Positions 44,089 to 56,600 of a DNA stretch of 64,000 bases are shown in pieces. The notes beneath the pieces were generated by a model, which saw only the letters and a list, made by a program, of their open reading frames with translations, was not told where the DNA came from and made no database searches. Both the position numbers and the translations under genes were made by a program. The stretch covers positions 62,744,691 to 62,808,690 of the forward strand of contig NC_079493.1 in the NCBI RefSeq assembly GCF_030052815.1, read 5' to 3'. Each line of letters opens with the position of its first letter. Within the stretch, counting starts at the first letter, position 1. The DNA is from Hevea brasiliensis (taxonomy: Eukaryota > Streptophyta > Magnoliopsida > Malpighiales > Euphorbiaceae).

Positions 44089-44647
44089 GCCTAGAACTAC
44101 ACTTAAATATTGATGAGGAGACATAAAATAATGAAATACAAGAAAAGAAAATACGAGAAAAACAAAGGAAAAATAATAGCAATGAAATGTAACCAAGTTA
44201 AACGAGCCGAGAACCCTAGCGATGGGTGGCCGCACCGCGAAGTTGCAGCGTGGACCGTTGACTAGCCCTGGACCCCGGGGAACCCTGGAAAATATTTTTA
44301 AGACATAATTAAAGACTTATTGAAGTATAAGTATCATTAGAAATATCAAAGAAAAATTAATTAATTAGTACAAAGAAAAATAAGAAATCGAGAAAACAAC
44401 AAAACTCGGTGTTAACGAAAAATCGGGAATGCAACCCGAACAGGGGCATTGTGGTCATTTGACACCCTGAGTTGCCTTTTGACCTAAATGTCCATTAAAA
44501 ATAAATGATATTACACTTGGGAAATATCATGAAAAATTAAAATAGTGGCACAAAATGTAAATAGAGAAAAATGAGGGTGTAATTAGAATTAATTAAACTT
44601 TAATTATTATAATGTTTAAACTAAGGTTAGTGAAGGGTTAGTGGAGC

Positions 44648-44654
44648 TATATAA
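44648..44654 (+). promoter_or_regulatory. TATA box of LTR F
   Basis: TATATAA followed by GG, about 243 nt upstream of the donor GTAAGTAT at 44891. Confidence 0.6.
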
Positions 44655-46317
44655 GGCATGTGAGGACAAAAGGGCAGCCACTTCACTCATCTTCTTCAAC
44701 CTCACTTGCCTTGCCGAATTGAAAAGCTCTCAAATCCTCCATGGACGACCAACCATGCAAGCTCCACTCTTCCATCTTCAAGCCATGACCCTTGCATTTT
44801 CCTTCACTAAATTTTTCCTACACTTCTTGTGAAACATATAGGCAGCAAAAAAGTTAAGTTTTGGTAAGGTTTTGAAGAATTTCAAAAGTGGTAAGTATGT
44901 AATTTTGATTCTTGTTTCATTAAACTTTGAATGGATGTTGTGGGTAGTTGATTTGTGGAAGAATTTTTGAAGTTTGATGAGTAGTTAATGTGTTCAATTT
45001 TGGCAGCCTTAAACACCATGGGAATATGATTTTTTCTTTCATGTATATGGTAATTAGTGAGATTGATTAGAGGGCTTACATGTACTAGAGCTTAATTGTC
45101 ACGTGTATGCTTGAAATGGACTTTGAAGTAGGGTTGTAAAATGAATATGGAGGTTTGGTGCATATGTACAAATTTGAGCAGCTTTGATGTACTTAGGAGA
45201 GCATTATTTCATGTGTATCAATATTGATTAATGAGTTAATGAAAGTGTATTGTTGATTTTGATCAATTAGGATTGGGTATATAAATGAGGTATGTCATGT
45301 GGTTAATTATTGTAATTGGACTTGGAAAAATTCTGAGTTATAATGTGTATGTTGAGAGTGGTTACAAGCTGCCAAAATGACAAAAAAATATGTTGCTAAA
45401 TGTGTTAATGTTATGGTATAAACCAGAATTGGCATGGAAGAGTGAACTTGGTAAGCATAGGATGTGTAATTGGTAAAGGATGAACAAATTGTAATAGGGC
45501 AGTGTATGTTTTGGGTTAGAACCTTAAGTGTGTAGCTCCAATTGGTATGAAACCAATTGGAGGTGAAACTAGGCACAAAATGTATCAACTTTCATGAAGG
45601 AAGCTTATCAAAATTCTGCCTAAAAGGTGACTTGAAAAATGACCAAATCCGGATTAGTGAATTGAAAGCCTGAAAATTGACAATTTGGGTAGCAGTTGGT
45701 GTTTTTGCTATAACTCACTCAAAACAGGTCCAATTGACCTAAAATTTTTACCATGAATAGTTGAGACATATATCTACAATTCTTATGAAGACACCAAAGG
45801 CCAAAAATTGCTAGAACCCAGCCAAATAACCTGTACAATTTCAGGTCTAAAAACTGGCCGAACCAAAAGTGACCTAAAAATGACCTAAAGTTAGCATTTT
45901 AGTACATTCTGTCCAGCATTGGTAAATTGACCATAAGATGGTCTACACAACTTAGAATAACCGGAAATTTTGCCTCGCATGCAATAATACATAGACCTAC
46001 AAGTTTGTAGTTTGGACCGAAACCTGAAAACCGAGGGAACTAGGTCATCCAGTTAGGTCAAATTAGTATACTAAAATTCGGCAAATTGTAATAAAATGCA
46101 ATATACTTGAAAATGAATTGGGAAACATATACCAACACTAAAAGGCTATAAAATGTGACATATTGGTAACATCAAACCTAATTCACCTAGAGTGCATCGA
46201 GGGTTAACATTTTAGGTTGACTAAGGGAAATAATAGTATTCAATAAACTAATTATTAAGCATTCTTGTTAGAGACAGTTTAAATGAGTACTGAAACACTT
46301 CAAATTGTGTGTTTCAG

Positions 46318-46380
46318 TTAGCAAAGACTCAGGAAAAGAAAAGGAAACACTGAGTCAAAGCCAAGAGACATTTATCAGAG
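46318..46380 (+). other. 63-nt exon-like block (LTR F)
   Basis: Left flank TGTGTGTTTCAG, right flank GTTTGTGCTCAAC. It holds GACTCAG and CTGAGTC, which can form a 7-bp stem, around a purine-rich loop. Confidence 0.5.
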
Positions 46381-46897
46381 GTTTGTGCTCAACAGTTATT
46401 TCTTTTGACTTTTCAATTGAAATAAATTATGAGAATTTTGTATGTTATTGTTTTGAATTATGAAAAATTGTTTGAATGGAAATTTGATGGATACTTATTG
46501 TTTGAAAATATTGCAATTGGTTTGAAACCACAGCTATCATGTATATTGATTTAATTCCTCGCTAGCTTGTCTAGTGGGATGAATTGACTTTGAATTCCCT
46601 CTCTGGCTAAAGTGTTGAGGTGTGTGCCTGTTGAGGACGAATAGAATGAGTACTCATATTATTGCTAGCTAGCTATGTTATTCCTCATTAGCCATCGACT
46701 CTTGGGATGAATTGGACTTTGGAACATGATTAAGTTGTGTGTATGATTTATTGATATTTATTGTGATATTATGAAATGGAGTTTAAATTCTTTATGACAT
46801 TCATTGTCTTTGAATTTAACTATGGTTTTAAGTATCCACTATTTATATGACTTATGATTTATATTTTAAAGTTGTATTTTGTTAATGTTGTGCACCA

Positions 46898-46914
46898 CTG
46901 AGACATTGGCTCAG
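46898..46914 (+). other. Conserved LTR hairpin (F)
   Basis: Stem CTGAG/CTCAG, 7-nt loop, 25 nt upstream of the GTTGCAG acceptor-like site. Confidence 0.55.
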
Positions 46915-47565
46915 TGATAGCTTTTCATTGCTGTTGCAGGTAGACAGACTGACAGGGCAACAGACTAGGCTGCTAGTACTTCATTGAGAGTTTATCAGGT
47001 ATATTGAGTATACCATATTTTGCATTTTGTATTGTAATGTATGTTCACTGTATGTATATAGTGTTCTTGATTTTGAGCAGTTATAAATTAAAATTGTACA
47101 TTAAAGTTGTAAACTAAAATTGTAAATTATTTTGGTTTGTAAATATTGTGATATATTCTTTTGAATAAGATTTTGAATACACTGGAAAAATTATTGTGGA
47201 TTTGAGTTGGCAAATATTGAGAAACATATTATGTTGATTAAATATTGGAGTTTGGGGTTTGAACAAAATATAGGAAGTGCTTTTTACAGGTTTTTGAAGA
47301 ATTGTTTTATTCAAAATACAGATGGCACTCTACCAAAATTCTTACAGAAATTATTAATTCTTCAAATGTGTTATCTAGTTTCACTTCAGAAAAAAAAAAA
47401 TTTTAACACCTGTAAATAGTGCTCACCATTGTAAAAAGAAGTAAGAAAAAGTTTAAAATTCGTTGTAGTGTATTTAATGGGTTATTAGTAGACGAAGTTG
47501 GTAATTCATTAAGTATACTATGGGATCATGTTATGCCTTACGGAGGGGTAGGGTGTGACATTCAA

Positions 47566-48082
47566 TGTCTTTGTTGCAAGGGGATGCGTATGACTGGTGG
47601 AAGACCATCCCCCACAGCTTGGCAGAATCGCCAGTATTGACCTGGGACGACTTCATCAGAGAGTTCAGACAGAAATATGTCCCAGATGCATATGTAGATC
47701 AAAAATTGCAAGAATTTCTGAGTCTGAAGTAAGGGAATAAATCAGTGGCAGAGTATGAGAGGGAGTTCTCCCACTTAAGCCACTTTGCTGGGAGTCACCT
47801 GTCTACCGGCAAAGAAAGGTGAGAGATTTGAGACCGATTTGAAGCCCAGTCTGAGGATGCAAGTAGTGGGATTCAGACACAGTAACTTCTCTGAGCTCAT
47901 CTCTCAGGCACTTAAGTTAGAAAGGATGGAATTAGAAGCGATACCAGTAAAAGAGAAATCAGAAAAGACTGAGAAATCAGAGAAAGATAGAGGGGAAAAA
48001 TCAGTAGAGCAAAGTCCCAGTGGTACATCTAGAAAGAAGAAAAAATTTGGGGGACAAAGCAAAGATAGAGGTGGAAGGTTTG
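47566..48082 (+). pseudogene. Element E gag, middle part
   Basis: Resumes SLLQGDAYDWWKTIP, LTWDDFIREFRQKYVPDAYVD, FLSLK, TAA near 47730, then GNKSVAEYEREFSHLSHF. After a frameshift near 47790 the frame opened at 47785 reads LRMQVVGFRHSNFSELISQA and a long E/K/S-rich, low-complexity stretch. It is cut at GTTTG by the copia solo LTR. This is the rest of the capsid domain and the basic linker before the zinc knuckle. Confidence 0.87.
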
Positions 48083-49804
48083 TGAAGGAGCGGAAGCGTG
48101 AAAAACACAAGTTTATACCATTGAATTCAAAAATTTTCACCTAGGGTCACATGCATCATGCAAGATTCATTTTTAACTATTTGATTTCAATGATAAATAA
48201 CATATTAAAACTCTTTTAATATGTTTTTGGATCTATATTTGCCATTTAAGATTTTAGAATTAATCAGATTAATTTTAGAACCCTAGATTAGATCAAGAAC
48301 AAATACACTAACCTCTTGATGTACTGTAGTGTATTTGCGCCTTTCAGATGCGTATTCAGGACACCAGATGTTGTCCCTCTAGCTTGTCCACACCAAGAAC
48401 ACCTATGGAAGCCCTTGAATAGCTTCTAAAGGTTTTTCTATTATTTAGAAAATCAAGTTCTGCCTTTTAAGAGATTAAAAATGTAAACAGGACACTAGAA
48501 ACAATTTCTAGTAATTTTAATTCAAGAGATTGTTTGCTAATCTCTTGGAATGAATGAGAGATGAACAAGAAAAGAAGGAAGAGGCAGCCAAGGGGTGGTG
48601 GCACCTTTGGGAGCAGCAGTTTATGTGTTTTAATTTTTTATAACAACACTTATATAGCTAGGTCACCACTTAAACCCTTGCCACATGTCACCCTTTGATT
48701 GGTTCTAGGTTTAATTGACCCAATCACATTGTGCCAAGTGTCAAACTTATATTTAATCTTAATTTTAATCATCTTACATGATTAAAAAACATTTGGCAAG
48801 CTTATGTGTAATGCCACCATCTCATGGTGCCACATGTCACCCTGTGAAATGACCAAAATGCCCATGTGTCTTAATTTTAAGTTCTTAACCCAAAATAATT
48901 ATTTCTCTTCTTCTAATCAATTTATATCAAATATAAATTAATTAATTAATCTCTATTAATTAATTTCTCATTAATTAAATTCATATTTAAACACTTTAAA
49001 TATAAATTTAACTTATACTTTACATCCAATAATCTAGATTTGGTTTCAAATCATGCTAGGGACTTTGCAATCTAATTGCAAATCAAACCTATTTAATTAA
49101 TCAATTAAACTCTTTAATTAATTAATTAAATCATATTTAATTAGGTGATAACTTGTGTATGTGTGTGACTCACTAGGCTCATCACTAATTGGCAATGAGA
49201 TATGATATCAACTCTTAATATCATCAGAACTCTTTCTTACCATAAATGATTTCTCTAAATCATTTTGTGCACCTCATAGACCATGATTAACACCTAGCAT
49301 AGCATGCTATAGCCACCCAATTAGTAATAAGGTTTACCTTAAATGAACTTATAATCATTTGTTACCATGCACTAGAATCTCTCTGTTATAAAATCCCAAC
49401 TCAAGCTGGAGTCATGGTTTATGTCAAACTCCATTTGCTATGAATATTATGTTCTCTTTAATTCCAGTTCTTGATTAAAAGATTTTCTCATCAGAAACTC
49501 TTTTCTGATTAAATCTATCTGTCCTGGCCAGGAACTTGAAACATTAAAAACAATTAAATAAACATAGGATTTTATCTCTATTTACTTAGAGGAACATATT
49601 CCATCTTGATAAACACCAACTTCCATATATAACTAGTAGGAGCCAACACATGCCCATATACCTATACACAGTACAAAATATCAATGGACCTTTTCTATTA
49701 CACATAAATATCTTATGTAAACGGAAAAGTGGAAATGCCTTTTATTAATAAAAATATGTACAAGATACATACTAAATGATATGCTCTAGGGCACACTACT
49801 AACA
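48083..49804 (-). mobile_element. Ty1/copia solo LTR inside E gag
   Basis: 1722 bp, TSD GTTTG (48078-48082, 49805-49809). On the minus strand it begins TGTTAGTAGTGTGCCC and ends CGCTTCCGCTCCTTCA, a style common in plant copia LTRs and unlike the gypsy LTRs here. It has no PBS, no coding domain and no internal region. The copia call is from the end sequences, not from a protein. Confidence 0.85.
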
Positions 49805-49809
49805 GTTTG

Positions 49810-50150
49810 GAAGGGGTAGATTCTCTAGTTACAGACTCCCTAGGTCTGGTCAGTAGTCAACCAGGGGTTCATATCCTCCTCGCCCCTGTGAGACATGTGG
49901 CAAGATTCATGGGGGAGAATGCTATTGGGCTATAGGAGCTTGCTTTAACTGTGGAGGCAAATGCCATCTCGTTAAGGACTGCACCAGTGCCCCTAGATTT
50001 GGTCCAGCTCCTACTACTACAGAAGGATCCATTCAGAGTTCTGCTACCAGAGGTTCACAACCAGTTAGCAGAGGTAGAGGCAATGCTTGTGATAGTTAGG
50101 GTACTGTTAGCCAGTCAGCACAAGGGAGTGCTCTGGCCAGAGTTTATACT
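49810..50150 (+). pseudogene. Element E gag C-terminus with CCHC knuckles
   Basis: Two knuckles lie at 49887-49982: CETCGKIHGGEC and CFNCGGKCHLVKDC, in the same arrangement as A and B. The surrounding Q/S/P-rich sequence is out of a single frame (the local open frame at 49951 is a shadow). The knuckles would bind genomic RNA for packaging. It leads into protease. Confidence 0.85.
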
Positions 50151-50537
50151 ATGAGACAGCGGGAAGAGGCTGAGACTTCTGATATTATAGCTGGTACATT
50201 CTCTATCTCTGATCAAGATGTATTTGTACTGTTTGATCTGAGTTCAACCCACTCATATGTTAGTGCTAGCATAGTCAGTTCTCTTACGATTCCGTGTGCC
50301 AAAATGGATTTTGAAGTGCTAGTAACTAGTCCATTAGGACAAGAGGTATGGGTCAATAGAATGTATAGAGATTGTCCTTTAGTGATCCAAGGACACACTT
50401 TTCTATCAGATTTGATTGAAATGCCCTTCAGAGATTATGATATCATCTTGGACATGGATTGGTTAGCCAGGCATCACACCATGATTGATCAGAGATCAAG
50501 ATCACTTTTGGTCTCCCTCTGTACGGTGATGTGGTAA
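50151..50537 (+). pseudogene. Element E aspartic protease domain, active site altered
   Basis: Reads MRQREEAETSDIIAGTFS, then the active-site segment VLFDLSSTHSYVS, VTSPLGQEVWVNRMYRDCPL, IQGHTFLSDLIEMPF, IILDMDWLARHH. A and B have D-P-G-S; here it is D-L-S-S, so the essential Gly after the Asp segment is lost. ILGMDW has become ILDMDW. Frame is lost just after HHTMID. Confidence 0.88.
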
Positions 50538-51600
50538 TACATGGGGAGAGGTAGTTACTGCCATCAAACATCATTTTGGCTGCACTAGCCAGAAGGATGA
50601 TCAGAAAAGGGTGTGAACCATACTTAGCACATGTGATAGATACCCAAGTGGGGAGTCCAGCACTGAGGGATATCCCTACAGTATGTGACTTTTTGGATGT
50701 ATTTCCTGATGAATTTCCAGGATTACCTCCAGAAAGAGAAGTGCAGTTTGAAATTGATGTTATGCCTAGTGTAGACCCAATCTCGATGACACCATATAGA
50801 ATGGCACCAGTTGAATTGAAAGAGTTGAAAGTGCAATTGCAAGACCTACTTGATAAGGGCTTTATCCGCCCTAGTGTGTTACCTTGGGGAGCACTAGTGT
50901 TGTTTGTAAAGAAGAAAGATAGCACTCTCCATTTATGTATTGACTACCGACAGTTGAATAAGGTGACAATAAAGAATAGATACCCATTGCCTTGCATTGA
51001 TGACTTGTTTAATCAGTTGAGGGGTGCAGCTGTGTTCTCCAAAATTGACCTGAGATCAAGTTATTATCAGCTGAAAGTACAAGAGCAGAGTATTCCTAAA
51101 ATTGCCTTTAGGACCCGCTATGGCCATTATGAGTTCTTGGTTATGCCATTCAGGTTAACTAATGCTCCGGCTGCTTTTATGGATCTAATAAACAGTATCT
51201 TCAGACCATACCTCGACCATTTTGTTGTGGTATTCATAGATGATATATTGGTTTATTCGAGGAATGCAGAAGAGCATGATAGACATCTGCGGATTGTACT
51301 GCAGACTTTGAGGGAGAAACAACTATACGCTAAATCATCGAAGTGTGAATTTTGGCTGAAGGAAATATCTTTCTTGGGGCACATAGTATTGGCAGAGAGC
51401 ATTAAGGTAGATCCAAGTAAGATAGAAGCTGTCCTTAATTGGAGACCACCCATAAATATCACTTAGAGTCACAGTTTTTTGGGTTTAGCTGGATATTACC
51501 GCTAATTTGTGAAGGGGTTCTCCATGTTGGCATCTCCATTTACTAAGCTACTTCGAAAGGATGTAAAATTTCAGTGGACGGATAAATGCCAATAGAGTTT
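50538..51600 (+). pseudogene. Element E reverse transcriptase domain
   Basis: Open 50576-51466, then stops at 51464, about 51503 and about 51593 in the same frame. Blocks: [61 protein letters not shown] (usually SGYHQ), [13 protein letters not shown] (usually MPFGLT), catalytic [28 protein letters not shown]. The catalytic Asp pair is intact, but several conserved Gly residues are changed by single transitions. Confidence 0.93.
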
Positions 51601-52050
51601 TGATGAGTTGAAGAGGTATTTGACTAAGGCTCCAATCCTGACTTTACCTACACTGGGTAAAGAGTACATAGTTTATGGCGATGCTTCTCACAATGGGTTA
51701 GGCTATGTACTGATGCAAGAGCGGAATGTCATTGCCTATGCATCACGCCAGCTAAAATCGCATGAGAGGATTTATCCGACACATGACATGGAGCTTACAG
51801 CTATTGTATTTGCTCTTAAGATCTGGAGACACTATTTTTATGGCGAGAAGTGCTACATCTACACAGATCATAAGAGTTTGAAGTATCTGGGTACTCAGAA
51901 GGAGTTGAATTTGAGACAGAGGAGATGGTTAGAGTTGATAAAAGACTATGATTGTCTAATAGACTATCAGTCAGGGAAAGCTAATGTGGTGGCTGACGTC
52001 GTAAGTCGCAAGACTATGGTAAGTCGCATGACTATGGCAAGTCTATGGGT
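51601..52050 (+). pseudogene. Element E RNase H domain
   Basis: Follows the TAG at about 51593 in the same frame. Tether [14 protein letters not shown]; then [16 protein letters not shown] (Asp), [12 protein letters not shown] (Glu), [13 protein letters not shown] (Asp), [12 protein letters not shown] and [13 protein letters not shown] (Asp). All four acidic positions are present. It is part of an open stretch 51608-52456 that continues into integrase. Confidence 0.92.
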
Positions 52051-53449
52051 TTCTCCTTTGTCTATGGTACATGAGTTGAGAGTATTGCATGCCAGCTTAG
52101 AGATTAATGATGGGGGGCAAACAATAGTTACATGGCATGTACAACCAGTGTTGATTGATCAGATCATAATGGCTGCTCAGAATGATCAGAAGTATCAGAA
52201 GTTGTTAGAGGAAGTCAGACAGGGCAAGAAACCAGAATTCTCAGTAAGAGATGATGGTCTATTGCTACACCAGGGCAGATTGTGTGTTCCTAATGATGTT
52301 GACTTGAGACAGATCATTTTGAAGGAAGCACATGAATCTCCTTTTGCTATGCACCCTGGTGGGACAAAAATATATAGAGGGCTGAAAGAGCACTACTGGT
52401 GGATGGATATGAAAAGAGATGTGACAGAATTTGTTTCTAGATGCCTAACTTATTAGCAAGTAAAGGTAGAGCATCAAGTACCAGCTAGTTTGTTACATCC
52501 ACTACCTGTACAGGAATGGAAATGGGAGAGAATAACTATGGATTTTGTGATGGGACTTTCGAGGACACAGAAGAGTCATGATGCAGTATGGGTTATAGTT
52601 GACAGACTGACCAAGTCTGCTCATTTTCTGCCAGTCTGGATGGACTACAGTTTAGAAAGATTGGCCAAGTTGTACATTGATGAGATAGTAAGACTGCATG
52701 GAGTGCTAGTATCCATCGTATTAGACAGAGATTCTAGGTTCACTTCTAGATTTTGGGGTAGTCTTCAGAGAGCCCTAGGAACTAGATTGAACTTCAGCAT
52801 GGCATTCTACCCACAGACAGATGGCCATTCAAATCTTGGAGGGCATGCTACGGGCTTGTGTGATTGAGTTTGAGGGCAGTTGGGACACACACTTGCCTTT
52901 GATTGAGTTTGGTTACAGCAACAGCTACCAATCAAGCATTGGAATGCCTCCATATGAAGCTTTGTATGGCAGAAAATGTAGAACCTCGTTGTGTTGGGAT
53001 GAAGTGGGTGAAAGAAAGATGATTGGGCCCGAAATTATTCAGCAGACTGAGGAGAAAATCAGATTGGTTAGAGATCGACTCAAAGTTGCATCAGACCGTC
53101 AGAAGTCCTATATTGATCTGAAGAGAAGAGATATTGAGTATGCAGTGGGTAGAGAGTATTCCTCAAGGTTTCCTCTTGGAAGAAAATTATGAGATTCGGC
53201 AGAAAGGGGAAACTAAGTCCTCATTTCATTGGGCCATATGAGGTTTTGGAGAGAGTGGGTCCTTTGGCATATCGTTTGGCACTACCTCTAGAGTTAGAAA
53301 AGATACATAACATCTTCCATGTATCGATGTTGAGGAGGTATAGATCTGACCCATCTCATGTACTACCAGTGAAAGAAATTGAAGTGAATCCATACCTCAC
53401 ATATGAGGAAGAACCCATAGAGATTCTGGCTTATGAGGTGAAGTAGCTA
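52051..53449 (+). pseudogene. Element E integrase, core deleted
   Basis: Zinc domain: [15 protein letters not shown] ... [20 protein letters not shown], in which the last Cys is replaced by Tyr, followed by TAG 52454-52456. Core: WERITMDFVMGL (Asp), [29 protein letters not shown] (Asp), FYPQTDG. A small deletion near 52824 then removes the QSERV segment with the catalytic Glu and shifts the frame. The next frame, 52821-53192, reads IQILEGMLRACVIEFEGSWD without the 75-nt insertion of A/B, then YGRKCRTS. The frame from 53189 gives IGPYEVLERVGPLAYRLAL (GPY/F) and HNIFHVSMLRRY. Confidence 0.92.
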
Positions 53450-53580
53450 CGGAACAAGCAGATACCATTAGTGAAAGTGCTGTAGAACCATCATTTGGGC
53501 TAGAAGGCTACTTGGCAATGAGAGGAGCACATGAGGAGACAGCACCCACAGCTGTTCAGAAACTGATATCAGGTAAAATT
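53450..53580 (+). pseudogene. Element E chromodomain remnant
   Basis: Several stops. Readable pieces are LRNKQIPLVKVL, HH, KATWQ and EEHMRRQHPQLF in different registers. It matches the tail W..E..M...P.LF of A, with Glu and Trp codons changed to stops. Confidence 0.75.
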
Positions 53581-53602
53581 TTGAGACGAAATTTATTTTC
53601 AA

Positions 53603-53619
53603 GGGGGGGGGGGGGGAGA
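53603..53619 (+). promoter_or_regulatory. Polypurine tract of E with a 14-G run
   Basis: Fourteen consecutive G (53603-53616) then AGA, three bases before the 3' LTR. A has only four consecutive G. Slippage or a sequencing artefact are both possible. Confidence 0.8.
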
Positions 53620-53621
53620 AT

Positions 53622-56600
53622 TGTAACACCCCTATTTGCATAGCCCGGACAATTAAGAGAATTAGAACCATGTCTAAGACACCTAGTTAAGCCCTCAACA
53701 AAAATAATTAGTAATTGCCAAATAGTTAAGCATAAATAAGAAAAACAGAACACAAGAAGTTAAATGAGCCGGGAGTCACAACAATGGGTGACCTTCTCGG
53801 GAATGACTGCGAGGTCAATCTAAACTCAAATTTTGAATCATAAAATGTGACATTGTAGTCCTTAGGACTATTGTGAACACAGTGGAAAAGAGAAAATCAC
53901 AGAAAAGAATTGTTAATCAGGTCAAATAATTAGGTCAGGGATCCAGAAGAAATATCGAATAACTTGCAAACCGGATTGAACCAGCGAGGGGCAATTTGGT
54001 CAATTCATCCCTAGAGCTGACTCCTGATCTAATTGTCCAATAAAATTTGAGAAATAGAAATTTGAAATATAGATTTAAATTAAAGAAGTATGGAAAAAAT
54101 AAAAGAAAAGAAAAATAAGAAATGACATCATCAAAATGACATAAGCTATGACATCACAAACAAATTATATTTAATTAAAATTTGACTAAGTCAAACAAAT
54201 GGGATAAAACTAAAAATTGAAAAACAAATTTCACTCTCTTCTTCTTCCCTTAATCGAGACACACTTTCTCACTTCTCTCTCTTCCTTCATTTCTCCACCA
54301 TTGATGAGCCAACCCAAGCTCCATAAACCCTAAATTAGCCATAAATTTCCTAAGATTTCTTAAGCAAACCTTATCCTTGACCCTTGATTTAGCTATTGAT
54401 AACAAAAAGAAGGAGAAAGAAAGAGAGTTTAAGAAGGGAGAAAAGACATATAAAAAGTTTAGTGGTTGTTTCTTAAATCTCTCTTGTAATTCATGTTTAT
54501 ATAGTTAAGTGAATTTTGAAATTTAAGGAAAAAAAATGAAAATGAACAAGAGCATACACATCCCCACCTACATGAATTTCAGCCAAGAGGTAGTGAACTA
54601 GGGTTGACTGATTTTGATGCAATTAAAGAAGTAGTTAAGTGCAATTGAGTGTATAAGTATTAATTATGCATTTTGATTTTATCAATTGAGCTAAGCATGA
54701 AAATTAGGATTTTGAGTATGTGAAAAATTGGAAATAAATTTGAGAATTAGTCAATTAATGTAGTTGACCTTATTTGATTTTGAGAAATGGTCAATTGTGA
54801 CCATTTGTGATGTGTATGAATTATTGGAAAGAAGTTCCAATTCGGATTGGTGAGGGTCAATCTGTAGGCAGCTTGACCTAGGTCCATTTCAGGGATCAAA
54901 ACTAAAAATTTACCAATCCAATTGGTGTGGGGCCAATGAAGAATGAAACTAGACACAAAATGGCACATTTTTCATTCAGGAACTATGCCCAGAAAGTGAC
55001 CATAACTTAGTGAACAATTAGGCCAAATCTGGAATTGGGCACACTGACCTGTATAAAAATGACTAAATAAACAGTAGTTACGCAAATGACCATAACTTGG
55101 TCTAGGAAGGTCCAAATGACCTGAATTTTATACCGATAGAAAGCAACTTTCATGAAGAAAACAAACCCAAATTTTGACCATAACCTATTTGAAAAATCAT
55201 CTGCAATCAACCCAAATAAATTGCCAAAATCCAGAATTTGCCCAGAATTCTGGGTAACACTAAATCCGGCTAGCCATGCTCAAATGGCTATAACTTAGGC
55301 TGCAAAACTCCAAATGGAGTGATTCAAAAAGGGAAATAAAGTTAAGATAATAAAGAACAACTTCTATGTAAAAAACTTAGGCAAATTACCACAGAAACAT
55401 AACCAATGGTATAGTTCAAAATAGGGCACCAAATCTGAAATTTTGGAATCTCACCTAAGAGACTTAAGATTTGAGGAAAATAACCAAAACCAACAAGTTA
55501 GGTAACCAAAATGTGATATGCAGGTGAAATTAAAATTCCCATACCTATTAAGCATGAGAAAGTCAACAAATTGACTTGAATAGTATCGTGAATAGTAACC
55601 CTGAAATGCAAAATTCAAAGAACGTTAATTTAAGTACATTAGAGTTAGAAATAAATAGATGTGAAATTATTATGGAATTTATTATAAGTTATAATACTGA
55701 AACACTGTGAAATTGTGTGTTTCAGTTGAAAAGAATATAAGAAAAGAACCCGAGGCATCGAGTCAAGGCCAAGAGGTGACTCACATAAGGTTTGTGCACA
55801 ACATAAATATTCTTTAAAATTCCTTTACAAAGTGCATGAAATGATTTGTGGTTCATTTATATTGCAAAATAATGATTGAAATGTACACTATGCTTTTAAT
55901 CTAAATTGTTGAAAATTTGATGATATGTGATTTGATTGTCAGTATATGTTTGATAAATTGATAAGATAGTTTTGAAACCACAGTGTCATGACCATATATT
56001 TGAATGTCTCACTAGCATGACTAGTGGGAGAAATTAGTTTCGAATTTTGATTCCTTCTCTAGCTGAAGTGTTGAGGTGTGTGCCAGTAGAAGAAGAAATT
56101 TGAATGGGTACCCATAGATTGAGCTAGCTAGTCTTGTGATTTCTCATAAGCCTCTGGCTATTGAGATGAATATTATTTCGAATGGCATGATATAACTGTG
56201 TATTTTTATGAAATTATTTTGAGACTTCCTAAATGAAATTGTTTGGACCATAAGTTTATAAATCATGTTTTGTATCTGTTTTTCATGTTCAGTTCAATAT
56301 TCGAATAAATGTGATTTAAATTATGCATAAATGTTATTTTAGTCTATTGTGCACCACTGAGTCATAGTACTCAGCGATGGCTGTTATTGCTGTCGCAGAT
56401 ATAGAGACTAGAGGAGCAGCAGAGTGAGCTGCTGAGGATCTTGGAGCCACATCCCTGAAGTTTTATCGAGTATATTTTATACCCTGATTATAATACTTAT
56501 TTTGATGTATGTAAATATATGTACATGTAATAACTGGTCATGAGCAGTTGTATAAAGTTTGTAATAATAGTATTTTGGATTTGCTAATGTAAAGTTTGGT

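Larger units (their letters stand above)
39136..47560 (+). mobile_element. Solo LTR F (gypsy) inside E gag
   Basis: TSD TTCAA (39131-39135, 47561-47565). Own sequence is 39136-39209 plus 44094-47560, 3541 bp. It starts TGTAACAACCC and ends GGGTGTGACA. It is the same family as LTR I. It was split 74 bp from its start by the G/Cassandra composite. Confidence 0.93.
44094..47560 (+). repeat. LTR F, part 2
   Basis: The main body of F. Box CTAGCGATGGGTGG near 44216; TATA 44648-44654; consensus-like donor GTG|GTAAGTAT at 44891; exon-like block 46318-46380; hairpin 46898-46914 (CTGAG/CTCAG); acceptor GTTGCAG ending 46939; CTTTTTACAG near 47289. It ends at TSD TTCAA. Confidence 0.9.

Noticed and set aside
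47785..48144. 119-codon lysine/glutamate-rich protein as a novel gene
   Set aside because: It is the gag linker of E in one frame and runs into the copia LTR by chance.
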